Assembly: GCA_964404255.1 (NCBI GenBank)
Contig: CAYOJJ010000019.1
Span: 1 to 64,000, forward strand
Reading direction: 5' to 3'
Length of the DNA: 64,000 bases
Source: JAFDZW01 sp964404255
GTDB taxonomy: Bacteria > Bacteroidota > Ignavibacteria > Palsa-1295
The notes beneath the pieces were generated by a model that saw only the letters and a list, made by a program, of their open reading frames with translations, made no database searches and was not told where the DNA came from. The position numbers and the translations under genes were made by a program. The first letter of the stretch is position 1, and each line of letters starts with the position of its first letter. Of the stretch, positions 9,685-18,778 are shown one piece after another.

Positions 9685-10265
9685 TTCTCGGTCTGGAATT
9701 GCTGAGATAGCTCTTTAAGCCATGCATCCTGTTCTTCCCGGGATGCGGGAAATGAAGAAGCATCGAGCAGGTGTGGAGTAACCGAAACCGATGAAAAGGG
9801 AAGCGGCAACCGGAAACGGTCCCAGCTTTTAGTAAAGGTAATAGCTTTACGATACCGTATTTCTAAAAAAAAGAGCGGGCGTTGCAATTGGTTGGCGGCA
9901 ATAAAAGCACCACGCTTAAAGATCTCGCTGGGCCCACGCGGGCCATCGGGAGTAATGATGATTCTATCGGCAGAATTACTTCGAATAATTTCTATCGCCT
10001 CTTCCAATGCCTGCATTCCCGATTTACCGCTCGATCCTCGAACAAGTCTATAACCCCAACTGCTAAGAATACGGGAAAGGTAGGAGCCATCTTTGCTTTG
10101 AGAAACCAGTGCAACAGCCTTATGCCGGACTACCCACCATCCGGCGATCATACGGGAGTGCCAGAAGGTAATCACTGCATGAGCGGGAAGTGCATCGCCG
10201 TGCCACTTGAGGCGAAGTGTTCGCACGAGCATCGAGATACCGATATTGAGGATGGCTTCCTTCAT
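9681..10265 (-). CDS. DUF374 lysophospholipid-acyltransferase-like protein
   Basis: A 194-residue protein with the DUF374 signature: TFWHSRMIAGWW near residue 33, SQSKDGSYLSRILSSWGY, VRGSSGKSGMQAL and ITPDGPRGPSEIFKRGA, ending with SWDRFRLPLPFS. These are the acceptor and acyl-donor motifs of the LPLAT-like superfamily. Its position between lpxB and lpxK, with four-base ATGA overlaps on both sides, argues for a role in lipid A or related envelope lipid acylation at the inner membrane. That role is inference from context. The only hydrophobic stretch is short and N-terminal, so it is probably a peripheral membrane protein. Confidence 0.9.
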   Translation of the reverse strand: MKEAILNIGISMLVRTLRLKWHGDALPAHAVITFWHSRMIAGWWVVRHKAVALVSQSKDGSYLSRILSSWGYRLVRGSSGKSGMQALEEAIEIIRSNSADRIIITPDGPRGPSEIFKRGAFIAANQLQRPLFFLEIRYRKAITFTKSWDRFRLPLPFSSVSVTPHLLDASSFPASREEQDAWLKELSQQFQTEK

Positions 10266-11416
10266 GTTGTCAATAAGAACTCCGCAGCTTTTTTTGATGG
10301 AGATTGCTCATCGCTTTGCAATAACGAACGAATATGTGCGAGATCGGCACGGAATGAAGATTCATTGACAAGAACATCGGTGATCGCTCGGACGATCGCG
10401 GCAGGGGTCATTTCTGCCTGAATCAATTCGGGATATAATTTTTTTCCGAGGACAATATTTGCAAGACCAATGTATTTCAGCTTTATAAGCGACTTAGCCA
10501 TCCAATACGTGAGCCAACTTGTGCGATAGCAGATCACTCCCGGTAAGCCGCAAAGCGCTGCTTCGAGTGTCGTTGTTCCGCTTTTTAATATGCCGACGTT
10601 CGAATAGTGGAGTAACTGATGAATATCGCTTGACGAGCGGAAGCGTTTCACCGATGATGGAAGATGCTCATAAATACCAGGCTCAAGACTGGCTGATTCT
10701 ACAACAACGGGTAGTAAGTCCTGTGCTGCCTGCAATTCGCAAGCGGCTTCAACCATGATAGCCAAATGCCGACGCACTTCTTCTTTTCTCGAACCGGGGA
10801 AAACGGGCAGCCATTGCTTTGAAGCATCAAGATCATGCTTGCGTGCAAATGCTTCCCGGCTTAAGAATTGGCGTGCTTCTTCGTCGATGATCTCGACTAA
10901 CGGGTGACCGATAAAGGAAGTCCTATCCAAACCGGCGTTTGTATAGATCTCTTTTTCGAACGGAAAGATGACAAGCATCCGATCGACCGAAGCAACGATC
11001 TTCTGCACCCGCGAAGGCTTCCATGCCCAGACCTGCGGACTTACATAGTAGATTACGTTGATCTTTCGTTTCTTCGCTTCGGCAGCAAGGCGGATATTAA
11101 AGCCCGGATAATCGACAAGCAGGAGAACATCGGGTCTGGTTGCCGGATCATCGAACAGAGCAACCATCTCATTAAAGACTCGTTTGAAAAACCGGTATCG
11201 CTTCGCCACTTCCTGAAAGCCTACTACCGACATCTCTTTGCTATCATAATAGCAATGCATTCCTTCGGCCTTACAAAGAGCGCCGCCTATGCCATAAATA
11301 TCAAGAGTGAGAGAGCGATCTACCGCAATGGCGGCGGCTTCATGTAACACTCGCGCAGCCAACCGGTCGCCTGAGGCTTCGCCTGCAATGATGAGTATGC
11401 GACGATGCTGCGACAC
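10262..11416 (-). CDS. lpxB: lipid-A-disaccharide synthase
   Basis: LpxB joins UDP-2,3-diacylglucosamine with lipid X to make the lipid A disaccharide. Family motifs: IIAGEASGDRLAARVL at the N-terminus, GIGGALCKAEGM, LLVDYPGFNIRLA, YYVSPQVWAWKPSRV and FIGHPLVEII, and later SGTTTLEAALCGLPGVICYRT split across the C-terminal Rossmann domain. At 384 aa it is the usual length. The start is GTG at 11416, placed directly against the uvrA stop codon (TAA then GTG with no gap), and its own stop overlaps the next start by four bases. It is therefore part of a tightly packed operon. Confidence 0.96.
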   Translation of the reverse strand: MSQHRRILIIAGEASGDRLAARVLHEAAAIAVDRSLTLDIYGIGGALCKAEGMHCYYDSKEMSVVGFQEVAKRYRFFKRVFNEMVALFDDPATRPDVLLLVDYPGFNIRLAAEAKKRKINVIYYVSPQVWAWKPSRVQKIVASVDRMLVIFPFEKEIYTNAGLDRTSFIGHPLVEIIDEEARQFLSREAFARKHDLDASKQWLPVFPGSRKEEVRRHLAIMVEAACELQAAQDLLPVVVESASLEPGIYEHLPSSVKRFRSSSDIHQLLHYSNVGILKSGTTTLEAALCGLPGVICYRTSWLTYWMAKSLIKLKYIGLANIVLGKKLYPELIQAEMTPAAIVRAITDVLVNESSFRADLAHIRSLLQSDEQSPSKKAAEFLLTT

Positions 11417-14278
11417 TTAGAGCAATCGTTTGAGAAAAGCGCCCGTATAAGAGTTTTTCTCGGCGGTTACTTGCTCCGGCGTACCGGCTGCGACGACGTA
11501 CCCGCCGCCTTCTCCGGCTTCCGGTCCGAGATCGATCACCCAATCGGCTCCTTTGACGACTTCAAGGTTATGCTCGATAACGATCACCGTATTACCGGCA
11601 TCGACAAGAGCATTGAGCGCCGTCATTAGTTTTGCAATGTCGTCGAAGTGAAGCCCGGTTGTCGGTTCGTCAAAAATAAATAGCGTATTATCTTTATCGC
11701 GATCGATAAGGAATGTTGCCAGCTTGATCCGCTGAGCCTCGCCGCCGGAAAGGGTATTAGCCGGCTGGCCGAGCTTGATATAGCCCAGGCCTACATCGGC
11801 GAGTGTTTGTAATCGGGAAACAACCTTTTTATTATCGGCAAAGAATTCGAGCGCTTCATCGACAGTCATGTTCAGTACATCGACGATGTTTTTGCCTTCA
11901 ATCTGGGCCTGCAGTGTTTCCGGCTTATAGCGCGAACCACCACACGTCTCACAGACGAGATACATATCGGCAAGAAACTGCATCTCTACTTTCACGAATC
12001 CTTCACCCTGGCAGGTCTCACAGCGGCCGCCGGGAATATTAAACGAGAAATATCCGGCCTGCCAATCGCGCTGTTTTGCATACAATGTTTTTGCAAATGC
12101 ATCGCGGATGTGATCGAAGGCATTGACATACGTTGCCGGGTTTGAGCGAGGCGTTTTGCCGATTGGCGTCTGATCGATCATTGCCACTTCATCGACAAAC
12201 TCCGCTCCTTTAAGTCCTGCAAAAGCGCCGACATCGTTTACCGGTTCACCTTTTTCTTTGCGCAAGCCATTATAAAGACAAGTATGAACGAGTGTCGATT
12301 TTCCCGAACCCGATACACCCGTCACCGCGGTAAAGACACCGATAGGGAAGCTCACGTCGACATGCTTAAGATTATGCTCCGACGCTTCTTTGATTGTGAC
12401 CGCTAATTTCGGATTGATGCGTCGCCGCTTTTTCGGAACCGGTATCTTTAATTTCCCGGTGAGATATCCGGCTGTAAGTGATGAAGCCGGGTTCGTTTCA
12501 ATAAGATCGGAATACGTACCATTGAAAACTATTTCGCCGCCATGCTGGCCGGCATTGGGGCCGAAATCGACCACATGATCCGCCTCGCGAATAATATCTT
12601 CATCATGCTCAACGACAATCACGGTATTGCCAAGATCGCGGACGCGTTTTAAGATACCAAGCAGGCGTTCGCTATCGCGCTGATGCAGGCCGATGCTCGG
12701 CTCGTCAAGAACATAGAGCGTACTCGTCAGCGCGCCGCCGAGCGAGCTTGCCAGTTGAATGCGCTGCGCCTCGCCGCCTGAGAGACTATTGGAAAGCCGG
12801 TGCAGAGTCAGGTACCCGAGACCGACATCGTCAAGATAACGCAGGCGCTTGGTGATCTCATCGACGAGGCGGCCCGCTACTTTTCGTTCGAATTCTGTCA
12901 GTTCGATCTGCTCGAAATGCTGACGGACATTCTTGATCGTTTGCCGCACGACTTCAAAAATATTTTTCCCGGCAACCTTTACCGTTAATGCCGCCGGCCG
13001 CAATCTTGAACCGTGGCAGGAAGGGCAGGTCGTATAGCCGCGATAACGCGAAAGGATGACGCGGTAATGCAGCTTATAGGTTTGGGTCTCAAGATCGTGG
13101 AAAAATCCGGAAAGACCTTTAAAGACAGCGCCATAGCCATCCCACACGGTTTTCTGCTCTTCTTCACTCAGTGTGGCATAGGGGACATCCATGCGCACGC
13201 CGGCCTGTTTCGAGACTCGCTCGAGATCGTGCAGGTAGCTCGAAAATTTTGCACCAGTCCAACAGGTAACCGCTCCTTGCCGTAAGGATTTGGATCTATC
13301 GGGCACGACCAAATTCATATCGATACCAACAGCACGGCCAAAGCCTTCGCATTCCGGGCAAGCGCCAAACGGACTATTAAAGGCAAATAACCGCGGCTCC
13401 GGTTCTTCATACGGGATGCCGCAATTAGCGCATTCGAAACGATCGCTAAAGCGGAATTCGGCCGTCGGGCCATCGCCTTCGAGCCGGGCAATGATTGCTT
13501 TGCCTTTTCCTTCGCGAAAAGCGGTTTCAAGCGAATCGATCACTCGCGAGCGAACCGTATCGTCATTCTCTCTCCAAATGAGGCGGTCGATCAGTACCCT
13601 GACGTTCTCAGCAGCGATCGTCTGCGGCGGTTCTTCGGATAACTCTAAAATGCGCTCGTGACCGGCAAGCGTAATACGAAAGAATCCCTGCGCGCGGAGG
13701 TTTGCCCACTCTTCTTCGATCGGCCGTTTGCCATGGCGCTGCATCGGGAAGAGTATATAAAATTTATCGCCCTCTTTTAAGTGAGTCGAAAGGTGACGAA
13801 CCACCGTGCCGGGTGTATCTTTACGAACGATAGAGCCGCACTGTACACAATAGGTCGTGCCGATGCGGGCATAAAGGACGCGAAGGTAATCGTAGATCTC
13901 GGTCTGGGTTGCAACCGTCGAGCGCGGATTACGGATAAGTGTTTTCTGCTCGATCGCAACGGCTGGGCTGATGCCGAGCAGGGTATCGACATCCGGTTTT
14001 TGCATCCGCTCAAGAAATTGGCGAGCGTAGGCGGAAAGACTCTCAACGTAACGGCGCTGTCCTTCGGCATAGAGTGTATCAAAGGCCAGTGAAGATTTTC
14101 CGGAGCCGCTGACACCGGTAAATACTATTAGCTCGTTACGCGGAAGTTCGAGAGAAATATTCTTTAAATTATGAACACGGGCACCCTTGATCGTAATAGG
14201 TTTTTTAGAGGAAGGCAAAGCCGTGCCATTAGGCTGGGGAGCCGATAATCGCTTCTTTTTTTGTGATGCTACGGGCAT
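11417..14278 (-). CDS. uvrA: excinuclease ABC subunit A
   Basis: UvrA, the damage-sensing ATPase of nucleotide excision repair. Two ABC modules are present. Walker A motifs are GVSGSGKSSLAFDTLYAEG at about 55-73 and GVSGSGKSTLVHTCLYNG in the second half; the ABC signatures LSGGEAQRIQLA and LSGGEAQRIKLA are both intact. Zinc-binding CxxC pairs are visible at CANCG, CPECEG, CPSCHG, CETCQGEG and CETCGG. At 953 aa it is full length, with a Lys/Ser-rich N-terminal leader of about 28 residues. It heads the lpxB-DUF374-lpxK run with no gap after its stop. A 12-bp stem-loop at 14285-14313 sits just before its ATG. Confidence 0.97.
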   Translation of the reverse strand: MPVASQKKKRLSAPQPNGTALPSSKKPITIKGARVHNLKNISLELPRNELIVFTGVSGSGKSSLAFDTLYAEGQRRYVESLSAYARQFLERMQKPDVDTLLGISPAVAIEQKTLIRNPRSTVATQTEIYDYLRVLYARIGTTYCVQCGSIVRKDTPGTVVRHLSTHLKEGDKFYILFPMQRHGKRPIEEEWANLRAQGFFRITLAGHERILELSEEPPQTIAAENVRVLIDRLIWRENDDTVRSRVIDSLETAFREGKGKAIIARLEGDGPTAEFRFSDRFECANCGIPYEEPEPRLFAFNSPFGACPECEGFGRAVGIDMNLVVPDRSKSLRQGAVTCWTGAKFSSYLHDLERVSKQAGVRMDVPYATLSEEEQKTVWDGYGAVFKGLSGFFHDLETQTYKLHYRVILSRYRGYTTCPSCHGSRLRPAALTVKVAGKNIFEVVRQTIKNVRQHFEQIELTEFERKVAGRLVDEITKRLRYLDDVGLGYLTLHRLSNSLSGGEAQRIQLASSLGGALTSTLYVLDEPSIGLHQRDSERLLGILKRVRDLGNTVIVVEHDEDIIREADHVVDFGPNAGQHGGEIVFNGTYSDLIETNPASSLTAGYLTGKLKIPVPKKRRRINPKLAVTIKEASEHNLKHVDVSFPIGVFTAVTGVSGSGKSTLVHTCLYNGLRKEKGEPVNDVGAFAGLKGAEFVDEVAMIDQTPIGKTPRSNPATYVNAFDHIRDAFAKTLYAKQRDWQAGYFSFNIPGGRCETCQGEGFVKVEMQFLADMYLVCETCGGSRYKPETLQAQIEGKNIVDVLNMTVDEALEFFADNKKVVSRLQTLADVGLGYIKLGQPANTLSGGEAQRIKLATFLIDRDKDNTLFIFDEPTTGLHFDDIAKLMTALNALVDAGNTVIVIEHNLEVVKGADWVIDLGPEAGEGGGYVVAAGTPEQVTAEKNSYTGAFLKRLL

Positions 14279-14284
14279 ATCAAG

Positions 14285-14313
14285 AACCTAACGAAATTTT
14301 GTTCCGTCAGGTT
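14285..14313 (-). promoter_or_regulatory. stem-loop directly upstream of uvrA
   Basis: On the minus strand AACCTGACGGAA pairs with TTCGTTAGGTT-type bases (two wobble pairs) around a CAAAAT-type loop. The stem ends six bases before the uvrA ATG and has no T-run, so it is more likely a translational or stability element than a terminator. Confidence 0.35.
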
Positions 14314-14337
14314 GTCCTAGCGAGCTCTTTTTTCTCT

Positions 14338-14862
14338 CTATTTTAGGTACCGCTCTTTAACGACAGAAAGATGGTGAAGTTCATGGCCTGCAATAATATA
14401 GCCAATGGCCCGGACACTCATAGGGTTCTTATTAGCGGTGCCGGTGATCATGTAGGTGGAAGGATCCAGGTTGCTAAACAGGGCGATCGTGGATTGCCTT
14501 ACGGCACGGTAATCATCAAGCAGGGATTGTTTGCTTCTTGCATCCATTTTTGCAACAGCGGCATATTCATTTTCTTCGAAGCCGGGAAGCTCGGTTTTAT
14601 CCCCACGGGCAAAAGTAAGGGCGCGGTAGGAAAAGATACGTTCGGCATCGATGATATGGCCGATCACATCTTTAACTGACCATTTTCCGGGTGCATAGCG
14701 ATACAATAGTTGCTCTTCGCTTAAAGAGGAACAGACCGAAATAACACTTTCGGTCTGTTCGTTAAAATATTTCAGCAGGTCGTTCGAAGCGACGTGACGA
14801 ATATAGGTATCGTAGTATGGGGCATATTCGCCCGGTTTCGGAGCTTCGATGAGTAGTGCCAT
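14338..14862 (-). CDS. DinB-like metal-binding protein
   Basis: A 174-residue four-helix DinB/YfiT superfamily protein. The putative metal triad is H69 (VKDVIGHIIDAERIF), H160 and H164 (AGHELHHLSVVKERYL). In the superfamily such proteins include bacillithiol- or mycothiol-dependent transferases, but the substrate here is unknown. It starts five bases after the NYN-domain gene's stop, so the two are probably co-transcribed. A gap of 59 bases with a stem-loop separates it from uvrA downstream. The length is normal for the family and there is no export signal. Confidence 0.88.
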   Translation of the reverse strand: MALLIEAPKPGEYAPYYDTYIRHVASNDLLKYFNEQTESVISVCSSLSEEQLLYRYAPGKWSVKDVIGHIIDAERIFSYRALTFARGDKTELPGFEENEYAAVAKMDARSKQSLLDDYRAVRQSTIALFSNLDPSTYMITGTANKNPMSVRAIGYIIAGHELHHLSVVKERYLK

Positions 14863-14867
14863 GCTTC

Positions 14868-15461
14868 TTACATTCCGGTTGGCGCCAGCACTTCATCGCG
14901 TTGGAAGACATCGGCGCCATTGGTGAATCGTTCGATGGAAGATCTGATCTCGGCCAGATCGAAAAAGTGTTTACCGGCAGCATTGCGAAGCTCGCGGGCA
15001 ACGGTGTCCTGCGTCGAAGCGACGATCACGCGTTTACCATAACTGCGCAGCAGTTCGACGGCACGTTCGAAGTCGCCATCGCCGGTCACAAGGACAGCCG
15101 TATCATACTGAGCGATAGTGGTAAAAAGATCGACGGCCAGTTCGAGATCGAGATTCGCTTTGCGAGTCAATTCGCCGGAAATTTCATCGCGGAAATATTT
15201 GATCGATTTCACGCGAACGGTATATCCGGCATGATTAAGATAGCCGTAAAAGCGCTGTTCGCGCGGATCGGGGGGCATTTTTTGAGACGCATACCAGAAG
15301 GCATCGCCGATAGTGGCACCTTCGGTAAAATATTCAAGTAATTTGCGTGGATCGAAAAACCAGCCGAGCGAGCGCTGGGCATAGTAGGCATTTTCTCCAT
15401 CGACAAATACTGAAACACGATTAGCAGTTTGCGAAAATAACGGATGTAGAGATGAAGTCAT
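14868..15461 (-). CDS. NYN-domain (LabA/DUF88-like) putative RNase
   Basis: A 197-residue cytoplasmic NYN-domain protein of the PIN-like fold, a family of metal-dependent RNases or RNA-processing factors. Conserved acidic residues are D21 (VFVDGENAYY), D105 and D111 (KANLDLELAVDL), and D128 and D130 (LVTGDGDFERAV). The last strand IVASTQDTVARELRNAADK-like segment (here GKHF) completes the fold. It precedes the DinB-like gene by five bases. No TAnnTTTG element was found in the 57 bases between it and the ABC ATPase gene, so it may be read from further upstream. The RNA target cannot be inferred. Confidence 0.9.
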   Translation of the reverse strand: MTSSLHPLFSQTANRVSVFVDGENAYYAQRSLGWFFDPRKLLEYFTEGATIGDAFWYASQKMPPDPREQRFYGYLNHAGYTVRVKSIKYFRDEISGELTRKANLDLELAVDLFTTIAQYDTAVLVTGDGDFERAVELLRSYGKRVIVASTQDTVARELRNAAGKHFFDLAEIRSSIERFTNGADVFQRDEVLAPTGM

Positions 15462-15518
15462 TATGTGTTACTATAATAGTGCACTCTCCGGTATAAACCG
15501 AAGCAATTATTTTATGTA

Positions 15519-16610
15519 TTATAATCTCACGCCGCTGAGAGGGTCGAATATATGGATCGCAGCAGAATGAGGTATGATGTTATAGTGCTCTCCGAGGGAA
15601 GGAATGCTTGATGTCTGGTTCAGTGTCACAGCCAGCGTACCTCCGACAACGAGCGGAGTGGATAGATAACAATACGTAGTACTACCAAGGCGTTCAACCA
15701 ATACTACAGTTCCCGTAATGGCAGATGTTCCCTCCGTAGAGACCGACTCAACCATAAAAGACTCTGGTCTAATTCCCACAACTACTGCTTTCCCCGAAAT
15801 AAGGCTGGAATGGGCAACCGGAAGGCGGAAGGATCCGGCGACAAATATCATCCCGGCGGCCGTCTCTTCGATCGTTCCGTGAATTAAATTGATGGCTGGC
15901 GCTCCGAGAAATTTTGCAACGAAGATACTGGCCGGACGTTCGTAAATTTCTGAAGGTGTGCCGACCTGCTCGATGCGGCCTTTATTCATCACGACGATGG
16001 TATCGCCCATGGTCATCGCTTCGGTCTGATCGTGCGTGACATAGACCATCGTAGTGCCAAGACGACGCTGGAGTGATTTTAACTCCGTGCGCATCTCCGT
16101 ACGAAGCGCGGCATCGAGATTCGAGAGCGGCTCATCGAACAGAAATACTTCCGGTTTTCTGACGATCGCTCTTCCAAGTGCAACACGCTGGCGCTCACCG
16201 CCGGAAAGCTCTTTCGGTTTTCTATCAAGCAGCTTTGAGATAGAAAGCAGTGTAGCGGCGGAGCGAACTTCTTTATCGATCGATTCTTTCGGCGCTTTTC
16301 TAATCGTTAGCGGGAAGGCGATATTCTCATAGACATTCAGGTGCGGATACAAAGCATAGTTTTGAAAGACCATTGCGACGTCGCGATCTTTCGGCGCCAG
16401 ATCGTTAACCCGTTTATTACCGATCATAATATCGCCGGAGCTGATCTCTTCTAAACCGGCAATCATTCGCAGCGTTGTAGATTTCCCGCATCCCGAAGGC
16501 CCGACGAGTACGACAAATTCGCCTTTATTCGCAGCAAAAGAAATACCGGTCACGGCCTCATTGCCGTTGGTATAGCGTTTTTCAATGTTCCGTAATTCGA
16601 GATGCGCCAA
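15519..16610 (-). CDS. ABC transporter ATP-binding protein, MalK/UgpC type
   Basis: A 363-residue ATPase of the carbohydrate-uptake CUT1 type. Walker A GPSGCGKST is at 37-45, the signature LSGGERQRVALGRA is followed by Walker B VFLFDEPLSNLD, and the switch His is in YVTHDQTEAMT. A C-terminal TOBE-like regulatory domain (GIRPESFMVE region) is present, as in MalK, UgpC and MsmK. Such ATPases power sugar or glycerol-phosphate importers, but no permease or binding protein lies nearby, so it probably serves partners elsewhere. The start is TTG at 16610; no ATG or GTG is available upstream in frame. A TAACTTTG promoter element ends 22 bases upstream. Confidence 0.93.
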   Translation of the reverse strand: MAHLELRNIEKRYTNGNEAVTGISFAANKGEFVVLVGPSGCGKSTTLRMIAGLEEISSGDIMIGNKRVNDLAPKDRDVAMVFQNYALYPHLNVYENIAFPLTIRKAPKESIDKEVRSAATLLSISKLLDRKPKELSGGERQRVALGRAIVRKPEVFLFDEPLSNLDAALRTEMRTELKSLQRRLGTTMVYVTHDQTEAMTMGDTIVVMNKGRIEQVGTPSEIYERPASIFVAKFLGAPAINLIHGTIEETAAGMIFVAGSFRLPVAHSSLISGKAVVVGIRPESFMVESVSTEGTSAITGTVVLVERLGSTTYCYLSTPLVVGGTLAVTLNQTSSIPSLGEHYNIIPHSAAIHIFDPLSGVRL

Positions 16611-16632
16611 GATCAGAATATAGAATAGTATG

Positions 16633-16640
16633 CAAAGTTA
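16633..16640 (-). promoter_or_regulatory. -7 element TAACTTTG for the ABC ATPase gene
   Basis: CAAAGTTA on the plus strand. It fits TAnnTTTG and sits 22 bases before the TTG start, which supports that start. Confidence 0.6.
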
Positions 16641-16728
16641 CGATACTTATATAATTTAGCTTAGTAGATAAATAATCCGACGGTAATCGCTGAACTCCTG
16701 TTTGCCTTTTTCGGGTGTCTGCAACTGG

Positions 16729-16736
16729 TATATTTG
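16729..16736 (+). promoter_or_regulatory. -7 element TATATTTG for the acyl-CoA dehydrogenase gene
   Basis: A perfect TAnnTTTG ending 30 bases before ATG 16767, with TTTG at 16701-16704 (24-base spacing, slightly long). It overlaps the in-frame TTG at 16734 and so rules out translation from there. Confidence 0.65.
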
Positions 16737-16766
16737 TATTCTTTCGTACGAAGCCCGATAAGTTGT

Positions 16767-17924
16767 ATGTCGCTTGATTTTCAATTATCCGAAGACCAAC
16801 TCGCTATCCGCCAACTGGCCCGTGAATTTGCCGAGGCCGAGATAAAGCCGAATGCTATCCACTGGGATGAAGAACAGATCTTCCCGATGGATACCTTTAA
16901 GAAGATGGCTGAACTGGGCTTCCTCGGGATTATGGTCCCAACCGAACTGGGCGGCGCCGGGCTTGGCTGTATCGAGAATACAATTATCATTGAAGAGATT
17001 GCTCGTGCCTGCCCTGGTGTGGCACTCTCGGTTGCGGCTCATAACGGGTTATGCTCCGGCCATATTCTTGCTTTTGCCAACGACGAAACGAAATCAAAGT
17101 ATATCCCAGCCCTCGCCAAAGGCGAAGTTATGGGAGCCTGGGGCCTTACCGAACCCAGTTCTGGCTCCGATGCAGGTGGGATGCAGACCGTTGGCGCGCG
17201 TGAAGGCGATTACTATATTCTCAACGGCGCAAAGAATTTTATTACCCATGGCAGTTACGGCAAGACGGCTGTCATCATGGCGATCACCGATCGCTCGAAG
17301 GGTGCTCATGGTATCAGTGCTTTCGTTGTCGATAAGACCATGGGGGGCTTCTCTGCGTCGAAGAAAGAGAACAAGCTTGGTATGCGCGCCAGCGAGACCT
17401 CAAGCCTGCTTTTAGAGAATGTTAAAGTACCCGTTGCCAATCTTATGGGTAATGAAGGGGAAGGTTTTGTGCAAGCCCTGAAAATTCTCGATGGTGGAAG
17501 AATTGCCATTGCTGCATTGAGCGTCGGTTGTGCTCAGGGGGCATTCGAAGCCGCTGTTAAATACGCCCAGGAGCGTAAGCAGTTTGGTAAAACCCTTGCC
17601 GAGATGCAGGCTACGCAATTCAAACTTGCGCAGATGGCTATGAAGCTCGATGCGGCGCGCTTACTTACTTATAAAGCTGCTGCACTTCGCGATGCTGGCG
17701 AGCCCTATGGTACTGCTGCTTCGATGGCAAAAATGTTCGCCAGCGAAGCCTGTGTCGCTATTTGCGAGGAAGCTATTCAAATCCACGGCGGCTATGGCTA
17801 TATCAAAGAATTTCCGGTCGAAAAATACTGGCGCGATTCCAAACTGCTTACCATTGGTGAAGGCACGAGCGAAGTACAGCGAATGGTCATTGCCCGCAGT
17901 GTCATTAAAGAATACGCCAGTTAA
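16767..17924 (+). CDS. acyl-CoA dehydrogenase
   Basis: A 385-residue FAD flavoprotein oxidising acyl-CoA to enoyl-CoA and passing electrons to ETF. Family motifs: WGLTEPSSGSDAGG and TGAKNFITHG-type loop (LNGAKNFITHG) around the flavin, RKQFGKTLAEMQATQFKLA, QIHGGYGYIKEFPVEKYWRD, and the catalytic Glu in IGEGTSEVQR. It is of the short/branched-chain type and normal length. ATG 16767 is chosen because the promoter element TATATTTG covers the more upstream TTG. The next gene starts four bases after its stop, so the two form an operon. Together with the acyl-CoA mutase at 43.7 kb it suggests fatty or branched-chain acid catabolism. Confidence 0.95.
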   Translation: MSLDFQLSEDQLAIRQLAREFAEAEIKPNAIHWDEEQIFPMDTFKKMAELGFLGIMVPTELGGAGLGCIENTIIIEEIARACPGVALSVAAHNGLCSGHILAFANDETKSKYIPALAKGEVMGAWGLTEPSSGSDAGGMQTVGAREGDYYILNGAKNFITHGSYGKTAVIMAITDRSKGAHGISAFVVDKTMGGFSASKKENKLGMRASETSSLLLENVKVPVANLMGNEGEGFVQALKILDGGRIAIAALSVGCAQGAFEAAVKYAQERKQFGKTLAEMQATQFKLAQMAMKLDAARLLTYKAAALRDAGEPYGTAASMAKMFASEACVAICEEAIQIHGGYGYIKEFPVEKYWRDSKLLTIGEGTSEVQRMVIARSVIKEYAS

Positions 17925-17927
17925 TCG

Positions 17928-18650
17928 ATGCAGCTTCATATCGGCCTCAGCTATGCTCCGAGCGATGTTCCGAAATATCGCCGGTATGAAGACGCATTAC
18001 AGCAGGCAGCCTCAGCGCTTGGCTATGAGGTAACCACTACAGACCTATCGAATAATCCTTCGGCAGCATCGACGGTCGATGCAATAGTCTTTACCGGAGG
18101 CGCCGACGTTGAGCCATCGCGCTTCGGTAAAGCTGATGAGCGCGGTGCTTGCGATGAGATCGATGAAGTACGTGATGCGAAAGAATTCGAGTTTGCCCGT
18201 ATTGCCGATGAACGTCATTTACCTATCCTTGGTATCTGTCGTGGTCTGCAGTTGCTGAATATTCATTATGGGGGCTCTCTGATCGTCGATCTTGGGCAGG
18301 CAAAGTATCCATCACATTCGAAGATCGAAGGGAAGGATCGTCGTCACGATGTCCATATCGAGCCCGGCAGTTTATTAAAGAAGATTACCCGTGTGACGAA
18401 TGCATCTGTTACGAGCGCCCACCATCAGGCCATTGATGAAATAGCTCCCGGCATGGTGGTTTCTGCCCGTTCAAGTGCCGATGGCGTGATCGAAGCTATC
18501 GAGTGGAAAGAGCTGGAGAAGAAACCGTATTTTATTGCCGTTCAATGGCATCCGGAGAGGATGGATGCCGGTGAGCCACTTTCCGGTATCCTCTTCGAAC
18601 AATTTCTATCAGAAACAGCTATGAATAAGGTGCTCGGCTCACGGTTTTAA
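17928..18650 (+). CDS. class I glutamine amidotransferase-like gamma-glutamyl hydrolase (PuuD-like)
   Basis: A 240-residue protein of peptidase family C26. The catalytic triad is C104 (LGICRGLQLLN), H208 and E210 (AVQWHPERM). TGGADVEPSRFG near residue 56 is typical of gamma-glutamyl-gamma-aminobutyrate hydrolases, which release GABA-type amines from gamma-glutamyl conjugates. There is no signal peptide, so it acts in the cytoplasm. The gene begins three bases after the acyl-CoA dehydrogenase stop and must share its transcript. The link between the two activities is unclear, and the exact substrate cannot be read from the sequence. Confidence 0.88.
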   Translation: MQLHIGLSYAPSDVPKYRRYEDALQQAASALGYEVTTTDLSNNPSAASTVDAIVFTGGADVEPSRFGKADERGACDEIDEVRDAKEFEFARIADERHLPILGICRGLQLLNIHYGGSLIVDLGQAKYPSHSKIEGKDRRHDVHIEPGSLLKKITRVTNASVTSAHHQAIDEIAPGMVVSARSSADGVIEAIEWKELEKKPYFIAVQWHPERMDAGEPLSGILFEQFLSETAMNKVLGSRF

Positions 18651-18709
18651 TAGTCAATATAGCCTTTGTATAACAGCATTATTCCAGTAGTAGGTCTTTA
18701 AAAAAGATG

Positions 18710-18717
18710 TAACTTTG
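18710..18717 (+). promoter_or_regulatory. -7 element TAACTTTG for the propeller protein gene
   Basis: It fits TAnnTTTG and ends 61 bases before ATG 18779. The in-frame ATG at 18743 would give a poor N-terminus, so the later start is preferred. Confidence 0.55.
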
Positions 18718-18778
18718 CTATACTGAGAGTGTTTTTCAATCCTTGATATTCACACGAAACATCATCTACCAAACTAAT

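Noticed and set aside
11405..13661. Several plus-strand open frames of 60-120 codons within uvrA
   Set aside because: They are antisense shadows of the strongly conserved uvrA frame.
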